Counted from the first letter of the stretch, positions 22,081 to 34,900 are shown. The stretch is 64,000 nucleotides of DNA from Neostapfia colusana (GCA_030760725.1 JASWHV010000003.1:116344153-116408152), one strand, 5' to 3'. Notes: a model not told the origin generated them from the sequence alone. Made by a program: numbers and translations.

Positions 22081-22669
22081 CTATAGAAACATATTTGAAA
22101 AGGTCAAAATATTCATTTCAATAGTAAAACAGTGAGTTATAACATGAAACATGTCATTGAACTCAGGAATTTTGGAAACATAAATCAAACTTATAACAAA
22201 TTTGATTTCTGGTCTGCTGTCCAAACTGACAGTGCTGACCAGTTTCCCTTCTACCCAGGTTGAAACCATGCTAAGGGCAAAATCAGTTCTGGAGTTCAAC
22301 ATCAAAGTTAACACTAACATCAATATATTTCGAGAATGTATCTGTATGCCCTCAGATCTGCTCTGGTTCAAAAGTTATGAGATGTCAAAGTTGACAGAAT
22401 TCCTTTAGAAATTCGGCAGCACCTCCCTGCTTGAGGTACTGACTTGATCCAAGAATTCCATTTAATTCTGCGCATAATTTGACAAAACTTTCTGTTACAA
22501 AGTTGTAAATACATCATGAACTTTTCAGAACTGTATCAGTTTCTATTTTTGGATTTTAGGCAGAAAGTTATGGTCATTTCACAGAGAATTCTAGAGAGTT
22601 TTTACTCTGCCCTTTTTTCTGGACAGTTTCAACTCTACTGCATATTTCAACAAGTTAAGCGATGAAACA
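22081..22669 (-). other. leader fragment of element E
   Basis: This is non-coding and alignable with the F leader from 1832 to about 2430. The match ends at GATGAAACA, where the D LTR starts. AAACA (22665-22669) would be the target duplication of D, but its partner is outside the window. Confidence 0.6.
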
Positions 22670-22740
22670 TGCAAGGATCCGACGGTCTCGACTAGCAAGG
22701 TTCACGCTGAGGGTGTGAGGGCCTGGACCCGATCACGGGG
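22670..22740 (-). repeat. LTR of element D, first segment
   Basis: These 71 bases begin TGCAAGGATCC and contain TTCACGCTGAGGGTGTG, which resembles the outer end of the C and F LTRs. They join to 35430 across element B. Together with 35430-35959 and 51473-56133 they form the 3' LTR of D. Confidence 0.65.
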
Positions 22741-23146
22741 TGTAACACCCCAAAAATATTGTTAAGACCCTAAATCATGTTAAGAGGGGAATTTAAAAAT
22801 TTTTGGACGTGTAGCATGTTTTGCAAAAATTCAAATTCAAACTGGAATTCAAATTAAACTCAAATCAGAAAAGAAATAGAAAAAGAGAAAGAGAAAACAG
22901 AAAAAAAACCGGCCAGTGGGCCGAAACCCACCAGCCGGCCCACCCAGCAACCGCGCCAGCCCGCAGCCGCACGCGCTGTTTCCTTCCGCTGACAGGTGGG
23001 ACCCACCAGCTCGTCTTCTACCTCGCGCCGCGCCGGACTCTCTCTCACCCGAATCAAAACCGATCAGGATTTCCGCGTATTCCAGCTGAATTCCGTTCGG
23101 GGGCGACGCAAACTCGATCTAAACCACCCAGCCGCCCTCCCCAGTC

Positions 23147-23154
23147 TATGAAAA
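23147..23154 (+). promoter_or_regulatory. mutated TATA box of the 5' LTR of B
   Basis: TATGAAAA stands at the place where the 3' LTR of B (32399-32406) and both LTRs of A have TATAAAAA. An A to G change here may have weakened the promoter that matters for the element. Confidence 0.55.
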
Positions 23155-23417
23155 CCCCGGCCTCGTTCTGTTTTTCCCACGCGATCCGCCGATTTTCCTC
23201 CGGTGAGAACCGAGACTTCTCCGGCGAATTCTGGCCGATCTAAGCTCAGAAATTCCGATCTAACTCGCTGGTCTTGATCCACCGCCTCCGGGGAACCTTG
23301 CAGGTGCAGAAAACTCGGTGACTTTCGGTGTAAACACAGCGCCGACGAGCCTCGCCGTGAATTCACCTCGGACCTCATTGCCGATCACCTTCCAGGACCT
23401 CCGAGCTCAAGAAAACC

Positions 23418-23431
23418 CCCGAGGTGAGATC
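23418..23431 (+). promoter_or_regulatory. predicted 5' splice site in the 5' LTR of B
   Basis: CCCGAG/GTGAGATC gives a donor at 23423/23424, identical to that of A. Splicing to 26391 would remove 2967 bases and splicing to 27474 would remove 4050 bases. Both introns contain the primer site. Confidence 0.45.
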
Positions 23432-26177
23432 CCCGACCTCCCCTCCACCGATCTATGCCATAAGATCACAGTTCTAGGAAGAATTCTCGAAGATCCGAAA
23501 GTCTTCGGCGAGATCGCCGCTTCCCGCCGCCATGCGCCGCCGGCAGCGCCGCCCGCGTTCGATTAGAGCGACGTGGCCGCTTGTGCGCCGTTTATTTTAA
23601 ATCGCACGGTAGGGTTTAAATTCCCGCGTACCGGTTCGACGTTATAATCTCAGCCGTCGGTTTAAAATTGGACGGTCCACGTCAGCCCCGCGTTATAAAG
23701 ACTGGAAATCTTACGTGCTACCCCCTGGGGTTCTCGGGAAATAAGAGCTAGCCCCGGAAACTTCTGATCTAGCCCCTGGAACTTCAGAAAAATCATGTAA
23801 ATTCATTTAAAAATCAGTTTTAGCCCCTGGACTTAATAAAAATTAGGAAAAACCCCTCTGATAAGTGCAGCTATACCCCTGGAAATTCTGAAAATAATAT
23901 TATAGACCCTGTAGTGGGGTGAGTTTACCTTTTAGCCCTGTTTAGTATTTAATTTAGGAAATTGAATATGTGGCTAGTGTTTAAAAATTAAAAAGTGAGA
24001 CAAACATATTGTCAAAATTAAATTAAAGACTTTCTCAGTATTTAGGAAACTTTGGAGTGAGATAAAAACATATTTTGGGCTAAATTGAATCTGTTTAATT
24101 TATTATTCACATTTAGGGACACATTTTTAAGTAAAGAATAGTTCTAGAAAATAGGGAAAATAATTGTGAAATATTTTACATCAGAGGCAAAGGTCAAAAT
24201 ATGTTATTAAATTATTTAGGACCAGAACCTATTCTGTTGAGATGATGTGTCTTACTATTTTCATAATAAAGTACACATTTAGGCATAAGAAAATAAATCT
24301 GAAAATATAGAAACTAGTAAATGATAAATGGAGTTTCTAAAATCCAAAGAGTTCAGTTTAGGGTTGGTAGAAATTATGAAGACACATATGGAGAAGGAAA
24401 ATACCTTTCATGCTTATTTGGTAGTAAAAAGGTGTAGTAGTTGAATATAAGGAATTTATTTAAATTGGAAACTCATATATATAGTATGTAAGTATAAATG
24501 TGAACACAAAAGTAGGAATCATATACACATGATTAAAAGTGCATGCAAGCCACAAATCAACACACATAGAGTAACCACAACACACATAATGGTGAATGAC
24601 TTTCATAAATATGAATGTGTGGTTTGTATGAAGTGGAAGTGTGAACTATGTCTTACGGGTTGTTATTTTTCTTTTGCTATGTGTGACGGTATGATGTAGA
24701 ACCTGCTCAAGAGCAAGTTATTCCTTTCCAAGATCAGGACTACCCATATCAAGAGCAGCAGGAAGGAGGCAAGTGTCCTTGACCACTTTGATCCTATGCT
24801 AGGATGTGTAGCTAGAATTATTTGCATTGTCAATTTAAATATGAAACCCATGATAGGAAGTTTCCCTAGAATTGCATTACCTTGTTTTCCTTGTAGCTTG
24901 GGTTGGGATTTATTTTACCATGTCATTTATTATTATGCATATGCTTAGCCATGCTTAGAATGGGATATTTGGGACATGAGATCATCAGTTTATTTTACCA
25001 TACCCTTGAATGAGATATTGTGAGTTATGTAGAGGTAGGGATCAAGGCAAGTTGGATGTTTTGGTTGTGTGCTGGGTGCACGAGACTCGGGTTTGTGTTT
25101 AGTACTTGCTGGATCCTAAGGACCGGTTCATGGAGCATGTAACCTGGCTTTACAGTGCCAACCACATGCTGAGATGGGGCAGCTTGGCCAATTAATTAGG
25201 TGTATCCCCGGCGTAGTATGGGTGTGTTGGATGGTGCGGGGAGTAGGTGTCAGCTGGACTATCATATGAACCGCAAGGCTCAAGAGGGGGCCACTGCAGC
25301 GGTGTTGGAGCCTCTTGTATACTGTTAGGGGTGAAACCTCAGTGGGCCCACGCTCGTCGGGAATCCCTTTGTAAAGGCTTCGTAGTGATCTCCTGGGGAC
25401 ACAGCTGGGAAGTGTGAATGTGGTTCGTAGCCACTGGCATAATGGAGGTTCTTTTAGTCCACCCGGCAACGGGGGATGAAATCACTACATGTGGGTACAG
25501 TGGTACAAACTCTACAGAGTCAAAAGTGTCATGACAGCCGTGCTCACGGTCAAGAGCGGCTTGGACTTATTCATGATTAGAGGATTGAGGGTTTTGGAAG
25601 TTGTGGATGTTAAGCGGGGAGCTTAACATTGGAAATGAAGTTATGGTTATTTGATTATGATGAAGGGATGGGAGATTGGGACCATTTCACCTGGGTAGTA
25701 ATGTAGGTGCTTAATAAGCTAAGGTGATAGGAATTAATTGCATAGTGCTTTAACCATGAGTTCAACCTCTCCTTGTTCTAGCCATGCATGACATAACTTT
25801 CCCACACTTGCTGAGTATCATTGGTACTAAACCTTGCATATTTTGTTGGTTTATATTGCTGCTCAGGTCAAGATAATGAGGTGGTGTATAATGACCAAGA
25901 ATTTGGACCCGAAGAAGGTTTCTAGGTTCATGGAGACCCCCGGGCAACGCCTGTGACGGAGCCCACGAGAATAATTATTCCGCTGCTAGTTTATTTACTT
26001 GTGATGAACTTATTATTGTCCATCGAGAAATTTGGTATGTAAGACTTATTTATATTCGACACCTGGCTTGTAATAAATGACGCTTCACTATTTGTCAACA
26101 CATGTATGAGAAAATGATCCTGGCATACATGTGATATTCACTTGGTTGTTCTTCGGAAAAACCGGGTGTGATAGAAG

Positions 26178-26190
26178 TGGTATCAGAGCC
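26178..26190 (+). promoter_or_regulatory. primer-binding site of element B (Met-tRNA)
   Basis: TGGTATCAGAGCC, identical to that of A, lies four bases after the LTR end. Confidence 0.9.
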
Positions 26191-26374
26191 AAGGTTGCCT
26201 GTAGGAACGTGGACCTAGGTAGAAATGGACGTATTTAAGGGCCCTATTTTCTTAAAAACTATTTTACAAGGTGTGTGTTGAAAAGTGTTATTTAATGAGT
26301 CACTTTCTTCATCTTACCCCAACTTTCATTCAAAATAGGACTTTTGTTTAAAAGTTTATCTAACCTAAGTTAAA

Positions 26375-26390
26375 ATGCTTTCTGTTTTAG
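26375..26390 (+). promoter_or_regulatory. predicted 3' splice site before ORF0 of B
   Basis: GCTTTCTGTTTTAG is followed at once by the ORF0 ATG. It is the same position as in A, although the upstream bases differ slightly, which suggests that the acceptor function is kept. Confidence 0.5.
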
Positions 26391-27170
26391 ATGGTTCGCA
26401 TGATTCGCACCGCTCGCAAGTCCACGGGAGGGAGAGTTCCCGTAGTTGCCCTTGCCGAAAGAGAGGAGAGCCGTCCGGTGACGTACCTTTCCTACGGATT
26501 GGCAGTAGGATTCTTGTTGCGTCGTCTTCGACGTATGCTTGAATCCGCTGGCAATACGGGCAAGCTAATCATACACTATAGCTCCACCAGAACCATCCGG
26601 GAGAAGCGAGAAGAATGGAGTTCAGAAATGAGGATTATCCATGAAAATCAACTACTCAAGATCCACCGCTCTCCAGCTTGTCGAGCGACACAGGTCGATG
26701 CGGAGAAGGATGTTACCTGGGAGGCCATCATCTGCCAGAGTCACATCTATCGTCGCCACCTGGACAGGACTGAGTACATGTATGTCCTCCAGCGTGAGAG
26801 TGGTACCGCGGAGTATAAGTACCCGCCAGTACAGCAAGTGACTTCCCATGAGCACATGGACTTGTGCTTGGAGGATGCTTCTATGCTCAGCACTCGACTG
26901 CAAGAGTGTCAGCAAGAGCTTCAGGATGTTCGGGATACCCTGAAGCAAACGGAGGCATTGCTGCGAGCCTGCCTGAGGGCGAGAGAAAGAGGAGATGGGA
27001 ATGAACTGTGTGTCACCGCGAATGATACATGGACTCCTGACTCCCCAGATCGTCGGGCGATAAGGCGTCGTCGCACTTCTCCACCAGCAGCCTCCCCACC
27101 CAAAGCAGAGTCAGAAGGCAGCCGAAATGATGAGGAAGATCCCGAGGAGCCAGCTCAAGAAAACGAGTAG
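26391..27170 (+). CDS. ORF0 of element B, coiled-coil protein of unknown function
   Basis: This is a full-length 259-residue counterpart of ORF0 in A, with 16 residue differences and no stop or gap. The basic N-terminus, the coiled coil at about 157-200, the RRAIRRRR cluster and the acidic tail are all kept. It stays open although the neighbouring gag-pol has five stops, but ORF0 is short enough that this could be chance. Most of the A/B differences are synonymous. The two lineages diverged before B inserted, so the constraint reflects their active period. The function is unknown. Possible roles such as packaging, nuclear export, silencing suppression or integration targeting are speculation. 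Confidence 0.7.
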   Translation: MVRMIRTARKSTGGRVPVVALAEREESRPVTYLSYGLAVGFLLRRLRRMLESAGNTGKLIIHYSSTRTIREKREEWSSEMRIIHENQLLKIHRSPACRATQVDAEKDVTWEAIICQSHIYRRHLDRTEYMYVLQRESGTAEYKYPPVQQVTSHEHMDLCLEDASMLSTRLQECQQELQDVRDTLKQTEALLRACLRARERGDGNELCVTANDTWTPDSPDRRAIRRRRTSPPAASPPKAESEGSRNDEEDPEEPAQENE

Positions 27171-27473
27171 CGTAGAGCATTTCCCTTAAATTAGAAGGAT
27201 GTCGAGTAGTTGAGTCGTTACGTAGTTAATGGTGTGTTAATGCTTGTTGTGTGACGTGAGTTGTGGAAGCCATGAGCAATTGTCCACAGCCTCGTCTTTA
27301 GATTGTTTTGCTTTGGTGTGTGAACCCACATGAAATAATATTGCATTTATTTTTGTGTGAGAAATGAACCCTCAGAAAAGTATAACAAAGCCTCAACACT
27401 TCAAAGTACAAACAAATGAAAGTAGTAAGATGATACTAAATGCTTTCAAATTAACATTGGTTGATTCTGCCAG
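27171..27473 (+). other. spacer between ORF0 and gag of B, with gag 3' splice site
   Basis: This is 303 bp of non-coding sequence. It ends TTGGTTGATTCTGCCAG directly before the gag ATG at 27474, as in A. Nothing else was seen in it. Confidence 0.5.
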
Positions 27474-30400
27474 ATGGCCGGAAGAGGAAAAGGACGTGCT
27501 GCCAACCCCGCCAACAACAACAACGATGAGGCATGCAACCCTCATCTTTCTGGAGGCCAGGACCGGGGTGGTCGCCGTGAAGGAGTTGATCCCCTCCACC
27601 AAATGCTGGAGAATCAAAATCAGCTCATCCAGAACTTGACTCAAGTGGTGGCCAACTTGCATCAAGTTCCACCTCCACAAGCTGCACCACGCCAACCAAG
27701 GTTGAGTGAGTTTCTAGGAACTCAACCTCCAAAGTTTGCAAGTGCTGCTGAACCTCTGGAGGCAGATGATTGGCTTAAGACCATTGAAAGCAAGATGAGG
27801 ATCATCTAGTGCCAAGGGTATGAGAGGGTGCTGTTTGCCTCTCATCAATTGCATGGACTTGCTGCTGATTGGTGGACCGGCTACGTGACTGCCCATCATG
27901 ACCCTGAGAACATCACTTGGGAAGAGTTCAAGCGTAGCTTCCGCAACCATTACATCCCAAGAGGTGAACTCAAAAACAAGAGGAAGGAGTTTTTGGGACT
28001 GCAGCAGGGAAACATGACGGTGAGGGAATACCTCACTAAATTTACTCAACTATCCCGTTATGCCCCACGGGACATAGAGACTGATGAGCAGAAACAAGAT
28101 TGTTTCGTGGAGGGACTTACCGCAGAAATGCAGTGTGCAATGTCCTCAAATGAGTATGAAAGCTTCCAAAAGATGGTGGACAGAGCGTTTGTGGTAGAAA
28201 GGAAGCTAAAGGCATTGGAAAATGAGAATAAGAGGAAGGCCGGGTGGTCACATCAAGCCTCAGGGAGCAACACCCGCCCACATCTGATGCAGCAGCCTGC
28301 AGGGCAGACGAACCGTGCTGCGGTACCCTATTCAGCACCAAGAGGGTACAACCCGAACTACAGGCCCCCGGCAGCACCAATACAGCCAGAACGTCAGTTC
28401 GTACAGCAGCCTTGCCCTGCATATCCACCTCGACCAGCAGTACAAGGACCCCCAAACCAACCCTAAGAAAACAAAGGCCAGGCACCTAAGGTTGGGGTGT
28501 AATGCTTTAACAATGGTGAAGTGGGGCACTACGCCCATAAGTGCCCAAAGAAGATGTCCGGGAAGCCACAACAGCAGAATGTAATGCGAGGACGGGTGAA
28601 CCACGTCACTATGGAGGAGGTGCAAGAGGTACTCGACGTGGTAGTTGGTAAGTTTCCTGCCAATTTACACATTGCAACCCTGCTGTTTGATTCTGGTGCT
28701 ACCCACTCATTCATTGCTCAAGGGTTTGTTAAGAAGCATGACCTAGCAACAACACAAATGAACCATATGCTAGCCGTAAACTCTCCGGATGGAGAAATAA
28801 GGACAAGACAAGTGTGTCCCAAAGTGAACCTAGACATTAATGGGGTAGTATTTACTGCTAACCTCATAGTGATAGATTCACAAGGGATAGATATTATTTT
28901 TGGTATGGATTGGTTGACCAAACATAAAGGAATCATCCATTGTTCGACCAGAACGGTGGAACTAACTCACCCTAGTGGCACAAGAGTAAAGTTCATAACA
29001 ATACACGAGCCTAGGAGGGACATTAAATTAAATCAAGTTGAGGTGAAAGTTGAGGAGATCAGGACCATCAGGGAATATCCAGATGTTTTTCCGGAGGATT
29101 TGCCAGGTATGCCTCCCGATTGTGAAGTGGAATTTACAATTGAGATAGTGCCTAGAACAGCCCCGATATACAAGAGACCTTATCGGATGGACTCCAAGCA
29201 GCTGGGAGAACTCAAGGATCATTTGAGAGAATTGACGGAGAAGGGGTATATTCGTCCTAGTTCCTCACCATGGGGATCTCCGGTGATATTTGTGCCCAAG
29301 AAGGACGGAACCCAAAGGTTATGCGTGGATTACCGTGCCTTGAATGAGGTAACCATCAAGAACAAGTACCCATTACCCCACATTGAAGACTTGTTTGATC
29401 AGTTGAGGGGCGCTTGTGTGTTCTCGAAAATTGATCTCAGGTCGGGATACCACCAACTCAAGATAAGGCAATCTGATATTCCCAAGACAGCTTTCGTATC
29501 TCGGTACGGACTGTATGAATACACTGTCATGCCTTTCGGGCTAACTAATGCCCCGACATACTTCATGTATCTCATGAACAAGGTATTCATGGAATATCTG
29601 GACAAATTTGTGGTGGTTTTCAAAGATGACATTCTCGTCTTCTCCAAAGATGAAGAAGAACATGAGAAACATCTAAGGTTGGTGTTGCAGAGGCTGAGAG
29701 AACACCAACTGTATGCCAAGTTGAGCAAGTGTGAGTTTTGGCTGGAGAGAGTTCCCTTCTTAGAACATATAATCTCGGAGGGAGGAATCTCCGTAGATCC
29801 CGCCAAAATCGAGGATATACAGAAGTGGAAGACCCCTGAAAATGTCGGGGAAGTTCGAAGCTTTTTGGGATTGGCTGGATACTATCGACGGTTTATTGAG
29901 GGATTCTGTAAGATCTCGAGACCCCTCACCAAACTGTTGGAGAAGGGAATCACATTCACATGGACGCTGCAGTGCGAGACGAGTTTTCAGGAGTTAAAGA
30001 AAAGATTGACAACGGCCCCAGTGCTAGTTATGCCAGATATGCAGAAGAACTTTACGGTGTACTCCGATGCCTCTGGAAACGGGTTGGGATGTGTTCTCAT
30101 GCAAGAAGGGCATGTCATGGCTTATGCATCCCGACAGCTTCGGAAGCACGAGAAGAACTATCCTACACATGACCTAGAACTAGCCGCAGTGGTACACGTG
30201 TTGAAAATTTGGCGGCACTATTTGATGGGGAAGAGGACCGAGATATATACGGATCATAAGAGTTTGAAGTACATATTCACACAGCCAGACCTCAACCTCA
30301 GACAAAGGAGATGGTTAGAGCTAATCAATAACTTTGATGTGGGCATCAACTATCATCTTGGGAAAGCAAACGTCGTGGCCGATGCTTTAAGTCGGAAAGT

Positions 30401-31945
30401 GCAGGTCAATAAGTTGAGCTTGAAGGACATGCCTGCAGAATTGAAGGACGAGGTTATAAGGCTCAATCTATGCTTTGTGAATAGTGGTGAAGCCATCGCC
30501 ATGGAAGTGGACTCCACACTAGAGCAAGACATACGCAATGGTCAAAAGAACGACGAGAAGATACAAGAAATCAGGCAACTCATCAAGGAAAATAAAGCTC
30601 CTAGTTTCAGAGAGGATGAACAAGGTACGGTGTGGCACGGGAAAAGGATCTGTGTGCCTGAAGTAAAGGAGATCCGTGAATTAATTTTGAAGGAGGCTCA
30701 CTATTCCGACTATTCCATTCATCCTGGGAGTACGAAAATGTACCAGGACCTCAAGAGCAGGTATTGGTGGTATGGCATGAAGCGAGATGTCGCGGAACAT
30801 GTTGCCCTGTGTGACACATGTCAGTTGGTGAAAGCAGAACAGCAACGACCCGCGGGATTATTGCAACCACTCAAAGTGCCTGAATGGAAATGGGAAGAAA
30901 TCAGCATGGATTTCATCGTGGGATTGCCTAGAACCCAATCAGGATATGATTCGATATGGGTCATCATCGACAGGCTAACCAAGGTAGCTCACTTCATCCC
31001 CGTGAAGGAAAGCTACAGTGGATCCAAATTGGCAGAGATGTACATGTCAAGGATCGTGTGCTACCATGGAGTGCCGAAGAAGATAGTGTCGGATCGAGGG
31101 ACACAGTTCACCTCAAGGTTCTGGCAGAAGTTGCACGATACCATGGGAACCCATCTGAACTTTAGTTCTGCCTATCATCCCCAAACTGATGGGTAGACGG
31201 AAAGAACCAATCAGATTCTTGAAGATATGCTGAGGGCATGTGCACTCAAAAACAATCGGAGTTGGGATAAAAACTTACCGTATGCGGAGTTTTCCTATAA
31301 CAACATCTATCAAGCTAGTATGAAGATGTCACCGTTTGAAGCCTTGTACAGGAGGAAGTGCAGAACTCCCCTATTTTGCAACAAAACGGGGAAAAGTAAA
31401 GTGTTTGGTCCAGAAGTACTACAAGAAGCCGAGGCGAAGGTGAGGGAAATTCGCAACAACTTGAGGATAGCACAGACACGCCAAAAGAGCTACGCCGATG
31501 TACGAAGAAGAGAGCTCGTTTTCAACGTGGGAGACTATGTCTATCTCAAGGTGTCCCCTATCAGAGGACTACGCCGGTTCAAGGTGAAAGGGAAGTTGTC
31601 ACCTAGGTACATCAGACCCTTTCAAGTTTTGGAGAGGAAAGGCGAAGTGGCGTATCAACTAGAATTACCGGCTTGTCTATCGGATGTGCACGATGTATTC
31701 CATGTGTCACAACTCAAGAAATGTCTGAGGATGCCTGAAGAGGTGTTACCCATGAATGAAGTGAACGTAGCTGAGGATTTGTCTTATGCCGAGCAACCAT
31801 ACAAGATTTTGGAGACAATGGAACGCCTCACCAGAAATAAAAGAATCCGGATGTGCAAGGTGTAGTGGAAGCATCACTCAGAAGAGGAGCCACCTGGGAG
31901 CGGGAAGATGAGCTCAAGGCACAATTTCCGAAATTGTTTTCTTAG
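27474..31945 (+). pseudogene. gag-pol of element B, five stops and a frameshift
   Basis: This is collinear with the intact gag-pol of A. In-frame stops lie at 27807-27809, 28464-28466, 28500-28502, 31194-31196 and 31863-31865. In every case A has a glutamine codon (CAA or CAG) there, so each needs a C to T change. A one-base deletion just after 31880 breaks the chromodomain-like tail. The gag zinc knuckle near 28503-28545 has lost its second cysteine (CFNNGEVGH instead of CFSCGEVGH). The reverse transcriptase active site reads FKDD instead of FIDD. Protease DSG, RNase H and integrase motifs are still readable. This copy cannot make its own enzymes. Confidence 0.93.
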
Positions 31946-31952
31946 AACCACC

Positions 31953-31970
31953 AATCTCGAGGACGAGATT
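31953..31970 (+). other. small hairpin before the polypurine tract of B
   Basis: AATCTCG, loop AGGA, CGAGATT: a perfect 7 bp stem, identical to A and located between the gag-pol stop and the polypurine tract. Confidence 0.6.
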
Positions 31971-31990
31971 TCTTTTAAGGGGGGTACAGC
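31971..31990 (+). promoter_or_regulatory. polypurine tract region of element B
   Basis: TTTTAAGGGGGGTACAGC runs into the 3' LTR start TGTAACACC. It differs from A by one base near the end. Confidence 0.75.
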
Positions 31991-34900
31991 TGTAACACCC
32001 CAAAAATATTGTTAAGACCCTAAATCATGTTAAGAGGGGAATTTAAAATTTTTTGGACGTGTTGCATGTTTTGCAAAAATTCAAATTCAAACTGGAATTC
32101 AAATTAAACTCAAATCAGAAAAGAAATAGAAAAAGAAAAAGAGAAAACAGAAAAAAAAAACCGGCCAGTGGGCCGAAACCCACCAGGCGGCCCACCCAGC
32201 AACCGCGCCAGCCCACAGCCGTGCGCGCTGTTTCCTTCCGCTGACAGGTGGGTCCCACCAGCTCGTCTTCTACCTCGCGCCACGCCGGACTCCCTCTCAC
32301 CCGAATCAAAACCGATCGGGATTTCTGCGTATTCCAGCTGAATTCCGTTCGGGGGCGACGCAAACTCGATCTAAACCACCCAGCCGCCCTCCCCCGTCTA
32401 TAAAAACCCCGGCCTCATTCTGTTTTTCCCACGCGATCCGCCGATTTTCCTCCGGTGAGAACCGAGACTTCTCCGGCGAATTCTGGCCGATCTAAGCTCA
32501 GAAATTCCGATCTAACTCGCTGGTCTTGATCCACCGCCTCCGGGGAACCTTGCAGGTGCAGAAAACTCGGTGACTTTCGGTGTAAACACAGCGCCGACGA
32601 GCCTCGCCGTGAATTCACCTCGGACCTCGTCGCCGATCACCTTCCAGGACCTCCGAGCTCAAGAAAACCCCCGAGGTGAGATCCCCGACCTCCCCTCCAC
32701 CGATCTATGCCATAAGATCACAGTTCTAGGAAGAATTCTCGAAGATCCGAAAGTCTCCGGCGAGATCGCCGCTTCCCGCCGCCGTGCGCCGCCGGCAGCG
32801 CCGCCCGCGTTCGATCAGAGCGACGTGGCCGCTTGTGCGCCGTTTATTTTAAAGCGCACGGTAGGCTTTAAATCCCCGCGTACCGGTTCGACGTTGTAAT
32901 CTCAGCCGTCGGTTTAAAATCAGACGGTCCACGTCAGCCCCGCGTTATAAAGACTGGAAATCTTACGTGCTACCCCCTGGGGTTCTCGGGAAATAAGAGC
33001 TAGCCCCGGAAACTTCTGATCTAGCCCCTGGAACTTCAGAAAATCATGTAAATTCGTTTAAAAATCAGTTTTAGCCCCTGGACTAAATAAAAATTAGGAA
33101 AACCCCTCTGATAAGTGTAGCTATACCCCTAGAAAATCTGAAAATAATATTATAGACCCTGTAGTGGGGTGAGTTTACCTTTTAGCCCTGTTTAGTATTT
33201 AATTTAGGAAATTGAATATGTGGCTAGTGTTTAAAAATTAAAAAGTGAGACAAACATATTGTCAAAATTAAATTAAAGACTTTCTCAGTATTTAGGAAAC
33301 TTTGGAGTGAGATAAAAACATATTTTGGGCTAAATTGAATCTGTTTAATTTATTATTCACATTTAGGGACACATTTTTAAGTAAAGAATAGTTCTAGAAA
33401 ATAGGGAAAATAATTGTGAAATATTTTACATCAGAGGCAAAGGTCAAAATATGTTATTAAATTATTTAGGACCAGAACCTATTCTGTTTAGATGATGTGT
33501 CTTACTATTTTCATAATAAAGTACACATTTATGCATAAGAAAATAAATCTGAAAATATAGCAACTAGTAAATGATAAATGGAGTTTCTAAAATCCAAAGA
33601 GTTCAGTTTAGGGTTGGTAGAAATTATGAGGACACATATGTAGAAGGAAAATACCTTTCATGCTTATTTGGTAGTAAAAAGGTGTAGTAGTTGAATATAA
33701 GGAATTTATTTAAATTGGAAACTCATATATATAGTATGTAAGTATAAATGTGAGCACAAAAGTAGGAATCATATACACATGATTAAAAGTGCATGCAAGC
33801 CACAAATCAACACACATAGAGTAACCACAACACACATAATGGTGAATGACTTTCATAAATATGAATGTGTGGTTTGTATGAAGTGGAAGTGTGAACTATG
33901 TCTTATGGGTTGTTATTTTTCTTTTGCTATGTGTGATGATATGATGTAGAACCTGCTCAAGAGCAAGTTATTCCTTTCCAAGATCAGGACTACCCATTTC
34001 AAGAGCAGCAGGAAGGAGGCAAGTGTCCTTGACCACTTTGATCCTATGCTAGGATGTGTAGCTAGAATTATCTGCATTGTCAATTTAAATATGAAACCCA
34101 TGATAGGAAGTTTCCCTAGAATTGCATTACCTTGTTTTCCTTGTAGCTTGGGTTGGGATTTATTTTACCATGTCATTTATTATTATGCATATGCTTAGCC
34201 ATGCTTAGAATGGGATATTTGGGACATGAGATCATCAGTTTATTTTACCATACTCTTGAATGAGATATTGTGAGTTATGTAGAGGTAGGGATCAAGGCAA
34301 GTTGGATGTTTTGGTTGTGTGCTGGGTGCACGAGACTCGGGTTTGTGTTTAGTACTTGCCTGGATCCTAAGGACTGGTTCATGGAGCATGTAACCTGGCT
34401 TTACAGTGCCAACCACATGCTGAGATGGGGCAGCTTGGACAATTAATTAGGTGTATCCCCGGTGTAGTATGGGTGTGTTGGATGGTGTGGGGAGTAGGTG
34501 TCAGCTGGACTACCATATGAACCGCAAGGCTCAAGAGGAGGCCACTGCAGCGGGGTTGGAGCCTCTTGTATGCTGTTAGGGGTGAAACCTCAGTGGGCCC
34601 ACGCTCGTCGGGAATCCCTTTGTAAAGGCTTCGTAGTGATCTCCTGGCGACACACCTGGGAACTGTGAATGTGGTTCGTAGCCACTGGCATAATGGAGGT
34701 TCTTTTAGTCCACTCGGCAACGGGGGATGAAATCACTACATGTGGGTACAGTGGTACAAACTCTGCAGAGTCAAAACTATCATGACAGCCGTGCTCACGG
34801 TCAAGAGCGGCTTGGACTTATTCATGATTAGAGGATTGAGGGTTTTGGAAGTTGTGGATGTTAAGCGGGGAGCTTAACATTGGAAATGAAGTTATGGTTA

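Larger units (their letters stand above)
20119..22669 (-). mobile_element. Element E: pol-deleted gypsy remnant
   Basis: Starting directly at the LTR end, this minus-strand stretch holds the front of gag, ORF0 and part of the leader of a C-family element. Its first bases correspond to position 43951 of C, so the equivalent of C 40044-43950 (polypurine tract, all of pol and the end of gag, about 3.9 kb) is absent. It is interrupted at about 22670 by the LTR of D, and its own primer site and 5' LTR would lie beyond the right edge of the window. Confidence 0.75.
22741..26173 (+). repeat. 5' LTR of element B
   Basis: This 3433 bp LTR is homologous to the LTRs of A in opposite orientation. It carries the predicted donor CCCGAG/GTGAGATC at 23423/23424. 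At the TATA position it has TATGAAAA (23147-23154), whereas its 3' LTR keeps TATAAAAA. Confidence 0.93.
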
